In this document: one piece after another, positions 1 to 9,225 of the stretch
Layout of the letters: each line of letters opens with the position of its first letter
How positions within the stretch are numbered: position 1 is the stretch's first letter
NCBI GenBank assembly: GCA_002400415.1
Contig: DGQP01000005.1
Coordinates: 99,638-163,637, forward strand
DNA: 64,000 nt
Origin: Chitinophagaceae bacterium UBA4411
Lineage (GTDB): Bacteria; Bacteroidota; Bacteroidia; Chitinophagales; Chitinophagaceae
Direction of reading: 5' to 3'
The notes under the pieces: generated by a model
Database searches by the model: none
What the model was told of the DNA's origin: nothing
What the model saw: the letters and a program-made list of their open reading frames with translations, nothing else
Translations under genes and position numbers: made by a program

Positions 1-1
1 T

Positions 2-1729
2 TGCGAAAGGGTTTGGCAAAATACAGGTGATGTAAAATACTTCAACTATATACAGCACCTGATGGATTTTTATATCCGGGAAGACGGTTCGATTAAAGAT
101 TACAGACCGGATGAGTATAATATTGACCATATCAACAATGGTAAATTGTTGCTGTTGCTGTATAAAGTACTGGGAAAAGAAAAATACCTGAAAGCCGCCA
201 GGTTGCTGAGAGAGCAGTTGCGCAGCCATCCCCGCACCCGTGAAGGCGGCTTTTGGCATAAGAAAATATACCCTTACCAGATGTGGCTGGATGGATTGTA
301 TATGGGCGAGCCCTTTTATGCTGAGTATTCCAACCTGATGCAGGATGATACAGCTTTTAATGATATTACCAACCAGTTTGTCCGGATGGAACAACATGCA
401 AGAGACCCCAAAACCGGCTTACTCTATCATGCATGGGATGAGAGCAAACAGCAGCAATGGGCGAATAAGACCACCGGGCAATCACCTCTTTTCTGGGCAA
501 GGGCTATCGGTTGGTATTCAAATGCAATCGTAGATGCGCTGGATTGGTACCCCGCGGATCACCCGGGAAGAAAGAAATTGATTGATATCCTGAATCGCCT
601 GGTAACAGCGGTTGGGAAAGTACAGGATAAGCAAACGGGGCTTTGGTATGATATACTGAATTATAATGGCCCTGGAAAAGAGAAAAATTATTTTGAAGCC
701 TCCGCCAGCTGCCAGTTCACCTATGCTATTGCAAAAGCTGTCCGCAAAGGATATCTTCCGGCTGCTAAGTTTTCTATTGCGGAAAAAGCCTGGGATGGGA
801 TCGTGAAGGAGTTTGTTAAAACAGAGAATGGTCAAACCAATTTATATGGAACGGTCTCAGTTTCAGGATTAGGCGGCAATCCTTACCGCGATGGAAGTTT
901 TGAATATTATATGCGGGAAAAAGTGATTGTAAACGATCCTAAGGGAATGGGTGCTTTCATCAAAGCTGCCGGTGAAATGGAAATAAGCGGTTCATTAAAA
1001 AATGGCAAAGGCAAAACAGTTTTATTAGACCGGTATTTTAACAGTGAAAAAAGGAAGAATGCAGCCGGCAATATGGACTACTGGCATTATACCTGGGAAG
1101 AAAGATCCCACCCGGGCTTTAACACACTGGGAAGCATTTTTGAAAAGAATGGAGCTAAACTAGTTTCATCAGATGCCGCCCCGGCAACAGCCAATCTAAA
1201 GGGTGCATCCGTGTATATTATAGTTGATCCTGATCATATACGGGATAATCCGAACCCGAATTATATGGCTGCGAAAGATGTTAAAGCGATCAGCAATTGG
1301 GTAAAAAAAGGCGGCACATTATTGCTGATGGCCAACGATAGCAATAATTGCGATCTGAAGCATTTTAATACACTGGCTGCTGTTTTTGGAATACAATTTA
1401 CTGACAAGAGTATTAACATGGTAAAAAACGATACATATCCGCAGGGGGAAGTATTGCCCGGCGATAATAATCCAGTGTTTACCACGACTAAAAAAATGTT
1501 TTTGAAAGAATTGAGCGTACTGGAAGTTAAAAGTCCTGCAAAAGCACTGGTGGTGAAAGATAATGATATCATTATTGCAACAGCGAAGTATGGCAAAGGG
1601 GCTGTAATGGCTGTCGGGGATCCCTGGCTGTATAACGAATACCTTGATGGCAGGAAACTGCCTGCTGAATACGAGAATTATAAAGCAGCGGAAGATCTTG
1701 TGAGATGGTTATTACTAACAAAGAAATGA
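2..1729 (+). CDS. GH105 unsaturated rhamnogalacturonyl/uronyl hydrolase with C-terminal DUF4350-like domain (5' partial)
   Basis: The frame is open from base 2 with no stop, so the N-terminus lies outside the window. The first ~300 visible residues read as a GH105 (YteR/YesR-type) alpha/alpha-barrel with motifs such as WLDGLYMGEP, SPLFWARAIGWYSNA and a GSFEYYM segment near the domain end. This family removes the unsaturated uronyl residue left by pectin lyases. From about residue 315 (KTVLLDRYFNSE) to the end, a second Rossmann/GATase-like region (KGGTLLLMANDSNNC, GKGAVMAVGDPWLYNEY) resembles DUF4350, which I take to be an accessory domain. The stop codon overlaps the next start as ATGA, so it is co-transcribed with the pectinesterase and hexuronate genes. 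Assignment to GH105 is firm; the exact substrate (galacturonyl or rhamnogalacturonyl) is inferred from neighbours. Confidence 0.85.
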   Translation, partial: CERVWQNTGDVKYFNYIQHLMDFYIREDGSIKDYRPDEYNIDHINNGKLLLLLYKVLGKEKYLKAARLLREQLRSHPRTREGGFWHKKIYPYQMWLDGLYMGEPFYAEYSNLMQDDTAFNDITNQFVRMEQHARDPKTGLLYHAWDESKQQQWANKTTGQSPLFWARAIGWYSNAIVDALDWYPADHPGRKKLIDILNRLVTAVGKVQDKQTGLWYDILNYNGPGKEKNYFEASASCQFTYAIAKAVRKGYLPAAKFSIAEKAWDGIVKEFVKTENGQTNLYGTVSVSGLGGNPYRDGSFEYYMREKVIVNDPKGMGAFIKAAGEMEISGSLKNGKGKTVLLDRYFNSEKRKNAAGNMDYWHYTWEERSHPGFNTLGSIFEKNGAKLVSSDAAPATANLKGASVYIIVDPDHIRDNPNPNYMAAKDVKAISNWVKKGGTLLLMANDSNNCDLKHFNTLAAVFGIQFTDKSINMVKNDTYPQGEVLPGDNNPVFTTTKKMFLKELSVLEVKSPAKALVVKDNDIIIATAKYGKGAVMAVGDPWLYNEYLDGRKLPAEYENYKAAEDLVRWLLLTKK

Positions 1730-2775
1730 ATGGAAAAACCAAAATAGTAATCTCTTACCTTTTAGGTTTGCTGCTGGTGCAAAACAATATACCGGCGCAA
1801 CCCGGAACTGTATCCGTACCCCAACAAACCATTATCGTAGCTGCCGACGGCAGTGGAAATTATAAAACAATCCAGGGAGCATTGAACAGCCTCCCTGATT
1901 CTTCGGCTGTTCCAAGAATAATCCGTATTAAGAAAGGATTGTATGCGGAGAAATTATATATCGAAAAGCACAATGTCGTTTTTGAAGGGGAGAACCGGGA
2001 GAAAACGATCATCATCGCTTCTATAGCCCGGGATGAATGGCGATGTGGTCATACAGATGACTGGGGTGTGGCAACCCTGAACGTCGGTGCTAATGATATT
2101 ACGTTAAAGAATCTCACTGTCACAAATAACTATGGTTTTGATTTCACAGAAAGAACGATCTGGTGTGCAGCTGATACTTCTGCCGGCCAGCAAAAGAAAT
2201 TGCGGAGAGATGGTCACCAGATGGCGTTACGTACAATGAATATGGCCACCCGTTTAAAAGCACTGAATTGTCACTTTCGTTCCTATGGCGGCGATACCGT
2301 CAGTCCATGGGAGATCTATAATGGTATGTGGTATTTCAGGGACTGTATCATGGAAGGAGGAGTTGATTTCTATTGTCCCCGTGGCTGGGCCTGGGCAGAG
2401 AACTGCGAATTTATAGCACACAGTGGGCCTGCGGCTATTTGGCATGATGGCTCCGGCAATGAGGATTCAAAAACCGTATTACTGAATTGTAAGTTTTCCG
2501 GCTTTGATGGTTTTATGCTGGGTCGCTATCACCGTGAAGCGCAATTCTACCTGGTCAATTGCGAGTTTGCCCGGAACATGAAAGACACACCGATTTACCG
2601 GGTTGCTACAAACAATAAGATTAACTGGGGCGAAAGAATATACTATTATAATTGCCACCGCATTGGTGGAAATGATTTTAGCTGGTATAGCAATAATCTT
2701 CCTGCCGCTGTAAAAGCTGCTGATATTACTATTAACTGGTTATTTAAAAACAGGTGGAGTCCTGCAATGAATTAA
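1726..2775 (+). CDS. Secreted pectinesterase (carbohydrate esterase family 8)
   Basis: It removes methyl esters from homogalacturonan in the periplasm or outside the cell. The start at 1726 is chosen over an upstream in-frame ATG at 1705 because it forms an ATGA overlap with the GH105 stop and begins a signal peptide ending near NIPAQ. The mature protein opens with the family signature VVAADGSGNYKTIQGAL-type sequence (VAADGSGNYKTIQGALNSLP here). Further right-handed beta-helix landmarks are HQMALR, GGDTVSPW, GGVDFYCPRG (nucleophile Asp region) and LGRYHR. These are diverged from plant-type QALR, GTVDFIFG and LGRPW, as is common in bacterial CE8. Length (349 aa) fits one catalytic domain. It is followed 2 bp later by the reductase gene. 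Confidence 0.88.
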   Translation: MNGKTKIVISYLLGLLLVQNNIPAQPGTVSVPQQTIIVAADGSGNYKTIQGALNSLPDSSAVPRIIRIKKGLYAEKLYIEKHNVVFEGENREKTIIIASIARDEWRCGHTDDWGVATLNVGANDITLKNLTVTNNYGFDFTERTIWCAADTSAGQQKKLRRDGHQMALRTMNMATRLKALNCHFRSYGGDTVSPWEIYNGMWYFRDCIMEGGVDFYCPRGWAWAENCEFIAHSGPAAIWHDGSGNEDSKTVLLNCKFSGFDGFMLGRYHREAQFYLVNCEFARNMKDTPIYRVATNNKINWGERIYYYNCHRIGGNDFSWYSNNLPAAVKAADITINWLFKNRWSPAMN

Positions 2776-2777
2776 TT

Positions 2778-4307
2778 ATGCAATTATCAAAGGAAACAGT
2801 AAAGAAGATACAACCACAAACAGGGTTGATCATACCGGATGAGAGGATACTGTCATTACCGGAAAAAGTTTTACAATTTGGGACAGGTGTTTTATTAAGA
2901 GGCTTACCGGATTATTTTATTGATAAAGCCAACAGGCAGGGAGTTTTTAATGGCCGGGTTGTTGTGGTGAAATCTACCTCCAGCGGAGGCACCGATGAGT
3001 TTGCGCAGCAGGATGGGTTGTTTACCCAATGTATCCGGGGAATTGAAGAGGGGCAGCAGGTGGAGGAAGCCGTGATCAATTCTTCTGTCAGTAAAGTCTT
3101 GTCGGCTAAGGATGACTGGAAAAAAATACTGGAATATGCCCACCGGCCGGAACTGCAGATAATCATTTCCAACACTACCGAAGTGGGGATTGTGATGAGT
3201 GATGATAAAATAACTGATCAGCCACCGTCATCATTTCCTGGTAAATTACTGGCGTTCCTGTGGGAGAGGTATAAAGCTTTTAATGGTAGTGAAGAAAGCG
3301 GAATGGTAATCATACCAACTGAACTGGTCCCGGATAACGGCACATTGCTCCGGTCGATTGTATCCGTCCTGGCAACAAAGAATAACCTCGGAGAGCCCTT
3401 CATTGATTGGTTAGAAACAGCGAATCATTTTTGTAGCTCACTTGTTGACCGGATTGTGCCGGGCAAACTGGCAGGCGATGATAAAATAACAACAGAAAAA
3501 AAACTGGGTTATACGGATGACCTGATGATCATGTCGGAATGCTTCAGGTTATGGGCGATTGAGTCAGATAGCCAGCGGGTGAAAAACATCTTGTCATTTA
3601 CCGGGGCAGATACCGGAGCAGTGATTGCCGCTGATATAACAAAATTCAGGGAGCTTAAACTCCGCCTGTTAAACGGCACACATACGTTCAGCTGCGGCCT
3701 GGCTTTCCTGGCAGGCTTCGAAACCGTAAAAGAAGCACTGCGGGACGCAACCATGTTTTCTTATATTCATTCACTGATGACAAAGGAGATAGCAGAGGTG
3801 ATGCAGGGAGAAATGATAAGCTATGAGGAAGCCTGTGTATTTGCCGGCCAGGTAATGGATCGCTTTCGTAACCCGTTCCTTGATCATAAATGGATCAGCA
3901 TTACAATGAATTACACATCCAAAATGAAAATGAGGAATGTGCCTTTATTGCTGAAGCATTATGAAAAATATACAACCGCACCTGAGCTGATGGCGCTGGG
4001 GTTTGCAGGTTATCTCCTGTTTATGAAAGCAGAAACCGGGGGAGACAATATCTATAATGGCAATAGCAACGGCAAAAAATATCCTGTACAGGATCCCGAG
4101 GCCATCCGGTTAGCAGCACACTGGAGGCAAAATGATACGAATGAAATTGTAAAAGCAGTTTTAGCGGATGAAAGTTTGTGGGAAACGGACCTTTCATCGT
4201 TGCCCGGTTTTGCAGCAGCAGTTGAAGATGCATTGGGTAAATTAATGAATAATGGAGTGGCAGTAACTTTGCAACTGGCACAACAGGAAAACGAAGTGGT
4301 GAGATGA
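2778..4307 (+). CDS. uxaB: Tagaturonate reductase (altronate oxidoreductase)
   Basis: A long-chain polyol/mannitol dehydrogenase family member that reduces D-tagaturonate to D-altronate with NADH. The N-terminal Rossmann part has LQFGTGVLLRGLPDYF and RVVVVKSTSSG. The catalytic Lys/Asn/His cluster of the family appears as KLRLLNGTHTFSCGL. ATG 2778 is preferred to an in-frame GTG at 2754, which would run inside the pectinesterase gene; with 2778 the gap to the previous stop is 2 bp. The 3' end overlaps uxaA as ATGA. The choice of tagaturonate over fructuronate or mannitol rests on length (509 aa) and the adjacent uxaA and uxaC. Confidence 0.88.
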   Translation: MQLSKETVKKIQPQTGLIIPDERILSLPEKVLQFGTGVLLRGLPDYFIDKANRQGVFNGRVVVVKSTSSGGTDEFAQQDGLFTQCIRGIEEGQQVEEAVINSSVSKVLSAKDDWKKILEYAHRPELQIIISNTTEVGIVMSDDKITDQPPSSFPGKLLAFLWERYKAFNGSEESGMVIIPTELVPDNGTLLRSIVSVLATKNNLGEPFIDWLETANHFCSSLVDRIVPGKLAGDDKITTEKKLGYTDDLMIMSECFRLWAIESDSQRVKNILSFTGADTGAVIAADITKFRELKLRLLNGTHTFSCGLAFLAGFETVKEALRDATMFSYIHSLMTKEIAEVMQGEMISYEEACVFAGQVMDRFRNPFLDHKWISITMNYTSKMKMRNVPLLLKHYEKYTTAPELMALGFAGYLLFMKAETGGDNIYNGNSNGKKYPVQDPEAIRLAAHWRQNDTNEIVKAVLADESLWETDLSSLPGFAAAVEDALGKLMNNGVAVTLQLAQQENEVVR

Positions 4308-5941
4308 AACAGCTGGTATTAAAAGTACATCCGGAAGATAATGTGCTGGTGGCTTTAACGGGCCTCAGCAAAGGAGCTGTTGTTTCTTATAATGGTAACG
4401 AATTTGCCATGCAGGAAGATATCCCGGCCAAACATAAATTCTTTACGCAGGATATGAAAACCGGCGATGCAATTATTATGTACGGGGTACTGGTGGGGAA
4501 AGCACAAATGAATATTACGAAAGGAAGCCGCATGTCTACCGGGAATACAAAGCATGCAGCTGAGCCATATGATTACCGTAATGCAAAATTTGAATGGCAG
4601 GCTCCTGATGTTTCCCGTTTTAAAGAGAGGACATTCAATGGATATCACCGGGATGACGGAAGAGTGGGCACAGCGAATTACTGGCTATTTATCCCAACTG
4701 TTTTTTGCGAGAACAGGAACCTGGATGTAATCCGGGAAGCGATGCATAATGAACTGGGATATGCAGTAACAGATAAATATAAACAGTATACGCATCAGCT
4801 GCTGGAAGCATTTCAAAATGGTGAACCCACAGATACCGTTGATCTCAGACCATCAGCGTACCAGCAAAACCGCCCGTTTAAAAATGTGGATGGCATAAAA
4901 TTCCTGAATCACCAGGGTGGTTGCGGTGGCATCCGGCAGGACGCTGCTATCCTTAGTAAACTATTGGCTGCTTATGCTGATCATCCCAATGTGGGAGGTG
5001 TAACTGTATTAAGCCTGGGATGCCAGAACTTACAGGTGCAGGATTTTATGACTGACCTGAAAGCACATAACCCGCATTTCAATAAACCGATACATGTTTT
5101 CGAACAGCAACAATCACAAAGTGAAGAACAATTAATTGCTGAAGCTATCCGCAAAACATTTGAAGGGCTGGTGGAGATTAATAAACTGGAAAGGAAACCG
5201 GCTTCTCTTGATAAATTATGCATCGGTGTGAAATGTGGCGGCAGCGACGGATTCAGTGGTATATCAGCCAATCCTTCCGTTGGCTATTGTTCCGATCTTG
5301 TCGTTGCATTGGGAGGCCAGGTATTATTAGCAGAATTCCCGGAATTGTGTGGTGTGGAGCAGGAACTGGTTGACCGTTCTGTGAATGAACCTACAGCCCG
5401 TAAATTCATGAAATTAATGAGGGCTTATGAAGAAAGAGTGGTGAATGCCGGTTCAAGTTTTTCAATGAACCCTTCGCCGGGTAATATTAAAGACGGTTTG
5501 ATCACGGATGCGATCAAAAGTGCCGGCGCTGCCAAAAAGGGAGGCACATCGCCGGTAGTGGATGTGCTGGATTATACAGAACCGGTTACAAAACCGGGGT
5601 TGAGTTTGGTTTGCACACCCGGTAATGATGTGGAAGCTACGACAGGTAAAGCGGCAAGCGGAGCCACGTTGATATTGTTTACAACCGGTCTGGGTACACC
5701 AACCGGTAATCCTGTTTGCCCAACGATCAAGGTATCTACCAATAGTGCACTGACAAAAAGAATGGGCGACATAATTGATATAGATACAGGCCCCGTGATT
5801 GAAGGGGAAAAGACAATTGAAGAAATGGGTGAGGAGATACTGGAATATTGTATCAAAGCAGCAAGTGGTGAGATATTACCCAGGGCAGTGCTGCTGAACC
5901 AGGACGATTTTATCCCCTGGAAACGGGGGGTTAGCTTATAA
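4304..5941 (+). CDS. uxaA: Altronate dehydratase
   Basis: Converts D-altronate to 2-keto-3-deoxy-D-gluconate. It is the fused two-part form: an N-terminal SAF-type domain (first ~95 residues) and a C-terminal altronate/galactarate dehydratase domain with NHQGGCGGIRQD, GVKCGGSDGFSG and TPGNDVEATTGKAASG. The conserved cysteines in these motifs are thought to hold the iron centre. Length of 545 aa is close to other full-length UxaA proteins. Translation is likely coupled to uxaB through a 4-bp ATGA overlap. Substrate is supported by the flanking isomerase and reductase; galactarate or galactonate are the alternatives within the family. Confidence 0.9.
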   Translation: MKQLVLKVHPEDNVLVALTGLSKGAVVSYNGNEFAMQEDIPAKHKFFTQDMKTGDAIIMYGVLVGKAQMNITKGSRMSTGNTKHAAEPYDYRNAKFEWQAPDVSRFKERTFNGYHRDDGRVGTANYWLFIPTVFCENRNLDVIREAMHNELGYAVTDKYKQYTHQLLEAFQNGEPTDTVDLRPSAYQQNRPFKNVDGIKFLNHQGGCGGIRQDAAILSKLLAAYADHPNVGGVTVLSLGCQNLQVQDFMTDLKAHNPHFNKPIHVFEQQQSQSEEQLIAEAIRKTFEGLVEINKLERKPASLDKLCIGVKCGGSDGFSGISANPSVGYCSDLVVALGGQVLLAEFPELCGVEQELVDRSVNEPTARKFMKLMRAYEERVVNAGSSFSMNPSPGNIKDGLITDAIKSAGAAKKGGTSPVVDVLDYTEPVTKPGLSLVCTPGNDVEATTGKAASGATLILFTTGLGTPTGNPVCPTIKVSTNSALTKRMGDIIDIDTGPVIEGEKTIEEMGEEILEYCIKAASGEILPRAVLLNQDDFIPWKRGVSL

Positions 5942-6044
5942 TAACAATAATGAACTAAAAAATAAAGAAGAATAACCCTGCCGGAAGACATAACAGGCAG
6001 TAGTAAAGAACCAGAGCTGGCCAATTAATTTTTAAAGCAATTGT

Positions 6045-7487
6045 ATGAAACAATTCCTGGATGAGAATTTTCTCCTGAAAACAGCAACAGCACAGCGTCT
6101 TTACCATGAATATGCTAAAGACATGCCGATCATAGATTACCATTGCCACCTGCCGCCACAGCAGATAGCAGAAGATACGCAGTTCGACAACCTGACGCAG
6201 GTATGGTTGTATGGCGACCATTATAAATGGAGGGCGATGCGCACTAACGGGGTGCATGAAAGTTTTTGCACGGGTAATAAGACCGATTGGGAAAAATTTC
6301 AAAAATGGGCAGAAACTGTTCCTTATACACTAAGAAACCCGTTGTACCACTGGACTCACCTGGAATTGAGACGGTATTTCGATATCAATGATATCCTGAA
6401 TGGCGATACAGCCAGGCGGGTATACGATGAATGCACCACCAGATTACAGACACCCGAATATTCGGTCCGGAATTTATTGCGCAAAATGAATGTAAGCCTG
6501 GTCTGCACAACAGACGACCCGGTTGATTCACTGGAATATCACCAGAAGATTAAAGATGACGGCTTTGAGAAACCGATCCTGCCTGCTTTCCGCCCTGATA
6601 ATGCCATGAATGTTAACAGCGCGGAGAAATTCAATGCTTACCTGAACAAATTATCTGAGGTAACTAATATTGCAATTTCTTCCTTTGATGATTTCCTGTA
6701 TGCTTTGCAAAACCGTCACGACTTTTTTGCAGCTATGGGTTGCGGGGTTTCTGATCACGGGCTGGAAGAGATATACGCCGATGATTTTACGGGCTCAGAG
6801 ATCGATGCCATTTTTACCAAAATACACGGCGGCCGTGAACTGAATGGAACTGAACAGCGCAAATTCAAATCAGCAATGCTGATTCATTTCGCAGAATGGG
6901 ATTGGGAAAAGGGATGGGTACAACAGTTCCATCTTGGCGCTTTGCGGAATAATAATTCGAGGATGCTGCAAACACTTGGCCCTGATACCGGCTGGGATTC
7001 TATTGGCGATTTTTCCCAGGGGAAAGCACTGGCTAAATTTTTAGACAAGCTGGACAGTAATAATAAACTGGCAAAAACAGTTTTATATAATCTTAACCCT
7101 GCCGATAATGAATTGATGGCAACAATGATCGGTAATTTTAATGACGGGTCGGCCGCAGGCAAGATACAATGGGGATCTGCATGGTGGTTCCTTGATCAAC
7201 GGGATGGTATGACCCGGCAGATCAATACACTGAGTAATATGGGATTGCTCAGTAAGTTTATTGGTATGCTGACGGACTCCAGGAGTTTCCTTTCATTTCC
7301 ACGACATGAATATTTCAGAAGAATCTTATGCGGTCTGTTTGGGGATGAGATTGAAAACGGGGAATTGCCCAACGATCTGAAATGGGTGGGAAAAATAATA
7401 CAGGATATTTGCTTTAATAATAACAGGAATTATTTCAACTGGCAACTGGATGTGCAACCGGCTGTTAACAAGCCAGCCGTTGCCTGA
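6045..7487 (+). CDS. uxaC: Glucuronate/galacturonate isomerase
   Basis: Catalyses the first intracellular step, galacturonate to tagaturonate (or glucuronate to fructuronate). It is an amidohydrolase-fold enzyme; the metal-binding N-terminal motif is IIDYHCHLPPQQIAED. Later family blocks are WTHLELRRYFDI, CTTDDPVDSL, GWDSIGDFSQGKALAKFLD and GMLTDSRSFLSFPRHEYFRR. The 480-aa length is typical. It starts 103 bp after uxaA in a spacer with no clear terminator, so it probably belongs to the same transcript. The chain uxaB-uxaA-uxaC gives the complete isomerase pathway. Confidence 0.93.
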   Translation: MKQFLDENFLLKTATAQRLYHEYAKDMPIIDYHCHLPPQQIAEDTQFDNLTQVWLYGDHYKWRAMRTNGVHESFCTGNKTDWEKFQKWAETVPYTLRNPLYHWTHLELRRYFDINDILNGDTARRVYDECTTRLQTPEYSVRNLLRKMNVSLVCTTDDPVDSLEYHQKIKDDGFEKPILPAFRPDNAMNVNSAEKFNAYLNKLSEVTNIAISSFDDFLYALQNRHDFFAAMGCGVSDHGLEEIYADDFTGSEIDAIFTKIHGGRELNGTEQRKFKSAMLIHFAEWDWEKGWVQQFHLGALRNNNSRMLQTLGPDTGWDSIGDFSQGKALAKFLDKLDSNNKLAKTVLYNLNPADNELMATMIGNFNDGSAAGKIQWGSAWWFLDQRDGMTRQINTLSNMGLLSKFIGMLTDSRSFLSFPRHEYFRRILCGLFGDEIENGELPNDLKWVGKIIQDICFNNNRNYFNWQLDVQPAVNKPAVA

Positions 7488-7490
7488 ACT

Positions 7491-7529
7491 GCGGTATCGT
7501 TACCGGGGGAAACCGGTATCGATACCGGT
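7491..7529. promoter_or_regulatory. Paired operator-like palindromes upstream of kdgK
   Basis: A perfect 18-bp palindrome, ACCGGTATCGATACCGGT, lies at 7512-7529. A second copy with one mismatch in its 12-bp core (GGTATCGTTACC, 7493-7504) is centred 22 bp upstream, about two helical turns. Even symmetry around a central CG is typical of LacI-family operators, but the regulator is not in the window. They sit 4 bp after uxaC and about 95 bp before kdgK, so they could control an internal promoter for kdgK-yhcH-kdgA-exuT. Confidence 0.6.
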
Positions 7530-7624
7530 AAAATATTCGGCCGAAATGCCCGGTAATCAGGAGGTGTTAGGAAGTCATGCTGTATCTTCCGGCCGGGAAT
7601 GTAAAAATCTATAAATAAAAAAGT

Positions 7625-8650
7625 ATGTCAAAGAAAGTAGTAACACTGGGAGAGATCATGTTGCGTTTATCCACTCCCGACTTCAAACGTTTTGTGCAGG
7701 CTGACACATTTGATGTTACATATGGCGGAGGTGAGGCGAATGTATCTGCTGCATTGTGCAACTACGGCCTGAATGGAACTTTTGTAACCAAGGTGCCGAA
7801 CAATCCTATAGGCCAGGCGGCAATCAATCATCTGCGCCGTTACGGTGTGGATACTCAATTCATCGCCCACGGGGGCGACAGGCTGGGGATTTATTTCCTG
7901 GAGACTGGTGCTTCCATGAGGGCATCACAGGTGGTATATGACCGCGCCGGTGCTTCTATTGCTGATGTGGATGCCAGCGAATTTGATTTTGATAAAATAC
8001 TGGAAGGGGCTTCCTGGTTTCATACTACAGGAATCACTCCTGCACTGAGCGATAAAGCAGCAGCGTTAACCGAAGCAGCATTGAAAGCAGCCAAAACGAA
8101 AGGTATTACTACCAGCATTGACCTGAACTACCGGAAGAAATTGTGGAGCAAAGAAAAGGCCCGTGAAGTGATGACCCGCCTTTGCCAATATGTGGATGTA
8201 TGTATTGGTAATGAAGAGGATGCTGATACAACCCTGGGATTTAAAGCAGCACATACAGATGTAACAAAAGGTGAATTAAACCTGGATGGCTTCAAAGATG
8301 TGTTCAGACAAATGAAAGAAAAATTCGGTTTCAAATTCATTGCTTCCTCGCTGAGAGAAAGCCATAGTGCCAGCGATAATGGCTGGAGTGCACTGGTATA
8401 TGATGGTAATGAGTTTTATCATACAAAGCAATATAATGTCCGTATTGTTGACCGGGTGGGTAGTGGTGATAGCTTTGCCAGCGGCCTTATCTACGGACTG
8501 GTGACCGGGATGCCCTTGAATGAAGCAGCTGAGTTTGGCGTAGCGGCATCCGCATTAAAGCATACTATTCCGGGTGACCTGAACCATGCCACCCTTGGTG
8601 AAGTGAAAGACCTGATGAAAGGTGACGGCAGCGGAAGAGTGCAGCGGTAA
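7625..8650 (+). CDS. kdgK: 2-keto-3-deoxygluconate kinase (PfkB family)
   Basis: Phosphorylates KDG to KDPG. PfkB-family marks are visible in order: an N-terminal sugar-binding GGGEANVSAALCNYG, the central DLNYRKKLWS, and the C-terminal ATP/anion-hole signature DRVGSGDSFASGLIYGL, whose Asp in GSGD is the family's catalytic base. The 341-aa length suits KdgK. It follows the paired palindromes, which suggests its own regulated promoter. Neighbours before (uxaA, making KDG) and after (KDPG aldolase) fix the substrate. Ribokinase-type specificity is unlikely in this context. Confidence 0.9.
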   Translation: MSKKVVTLGEIMLRLSTPDFKRFVQADTFDVTYGGGEANVSAALCNYGLNGTFVTKVPNNPIGQAAINHLRRYGVDTQFIAHGGDRLGIYFLETGASMRASQVVYDRAGASIADVDASEFDFDKILEGASWFHTTGITPALSDKAAALTEAALKAAKTKGITTSIDLNYRKKLWSKEKAREVMTRLCQYVDVCIGNEEDADTTLGFKAAHTDVTKGELNLDGFKDVFRQMKEKFGFKFIASSLRESHSASDNGWSALVYDGNEFYHTKQYNVRIVDRVGSGDSFASGLIYGLVTGMPLNEAAEFGVAASALKHTIPGDLNHATLGEVKDLMKGDGSGRVQR

Positions 8651-8700
8651 ATGTTTGAAGTTTATGGTTTAAAAATTTTGACTTAGTAAAGCAGGTAATA

Positions 8701-9150
8701 ATGATAATCGATACAATACAAAATGCAGCCAGATACTTTTCTGTACATCCTTTGTTTGAAAAGGCCTTTGCATTTATTAAGGAGACCGACTTAGCCAACG
8801 CAGCAGATGGCAAATCGGATATTGCTGAAGGCCTGAAAGCTATTTTCAGCAATGCAGCAGGTAAGACCAAAGAAGCCAGCCTGGCCAAGTTTGAATGTCA
8901 TAATAAGAACATTGATATACAGGTTTGTATTAACGGGCTTGAAACTATTGGCTGGACACCGAGAGAGAAATGTGTAACACCCAACGGGGAATATAATGAG
9001 GAAAAGGATGTGCAGCTGTACCATGACGGGGCGGACACATTTTTTCAGCTCACCAACGGACAGTTTGCGATCTTTTTTCCCGAAGATGTACATGCGCCGA
9101 TGATCGGGGATGGGCCAATAAAAAAACTGGTGATCAAAGTAAAAATTTGA
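8701..9150 (+). CDS. YhcH/YjgK/YiaL family cupin protein
   Basis: A 149-aa single-domain protein of the DUF386 family (beta-galactosidase subunit beta-like, NanQ/YhcH relatives). Landmarks are GLETIGWTPREKC, the acidic cluster after it, and a C-terminal FFPEDVHAPMIGDGP stretch with His and Asp that could bind a metal. The family is repeatedly associated with sugar-acid catabolism and some members act as anomerases or epimerases. Here it sits between kdgK (50 bp before) and kdgA (75 bp after), so a role in handling a uronate or keto-deoxy intermediate is reasonable. The actual reaction cannot be read from sequence. Confidence 0.85.
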   Translation: MIIDTIQNAARYFSVHPLFEKAFAFIKETDLANAADGKSDIAEGLKAIFSNAAGKTKEASLAKFECHNKNIDIQVCINGLETIGWTPREKCVTPNGEYNEEKDVQLYHDGADTFFQLTNGQFAIFFPEDVHAPMIGDGPIKKLVIKVKI

Positions 9151-9225
9151 TAGCAGTCGCTAACAGGAAGAACTTTCATTTATTGGCATTAAAAAACTGT
9201 TTAAACCTTGTTTTAATTAAGAACT

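Noticed and set aside
1705..1725. Upstream ATG for the pectinesterase
   Set aside because: It adds seven residues before a good signal peptide, while ATG 1726 forms the ATGA overlap.
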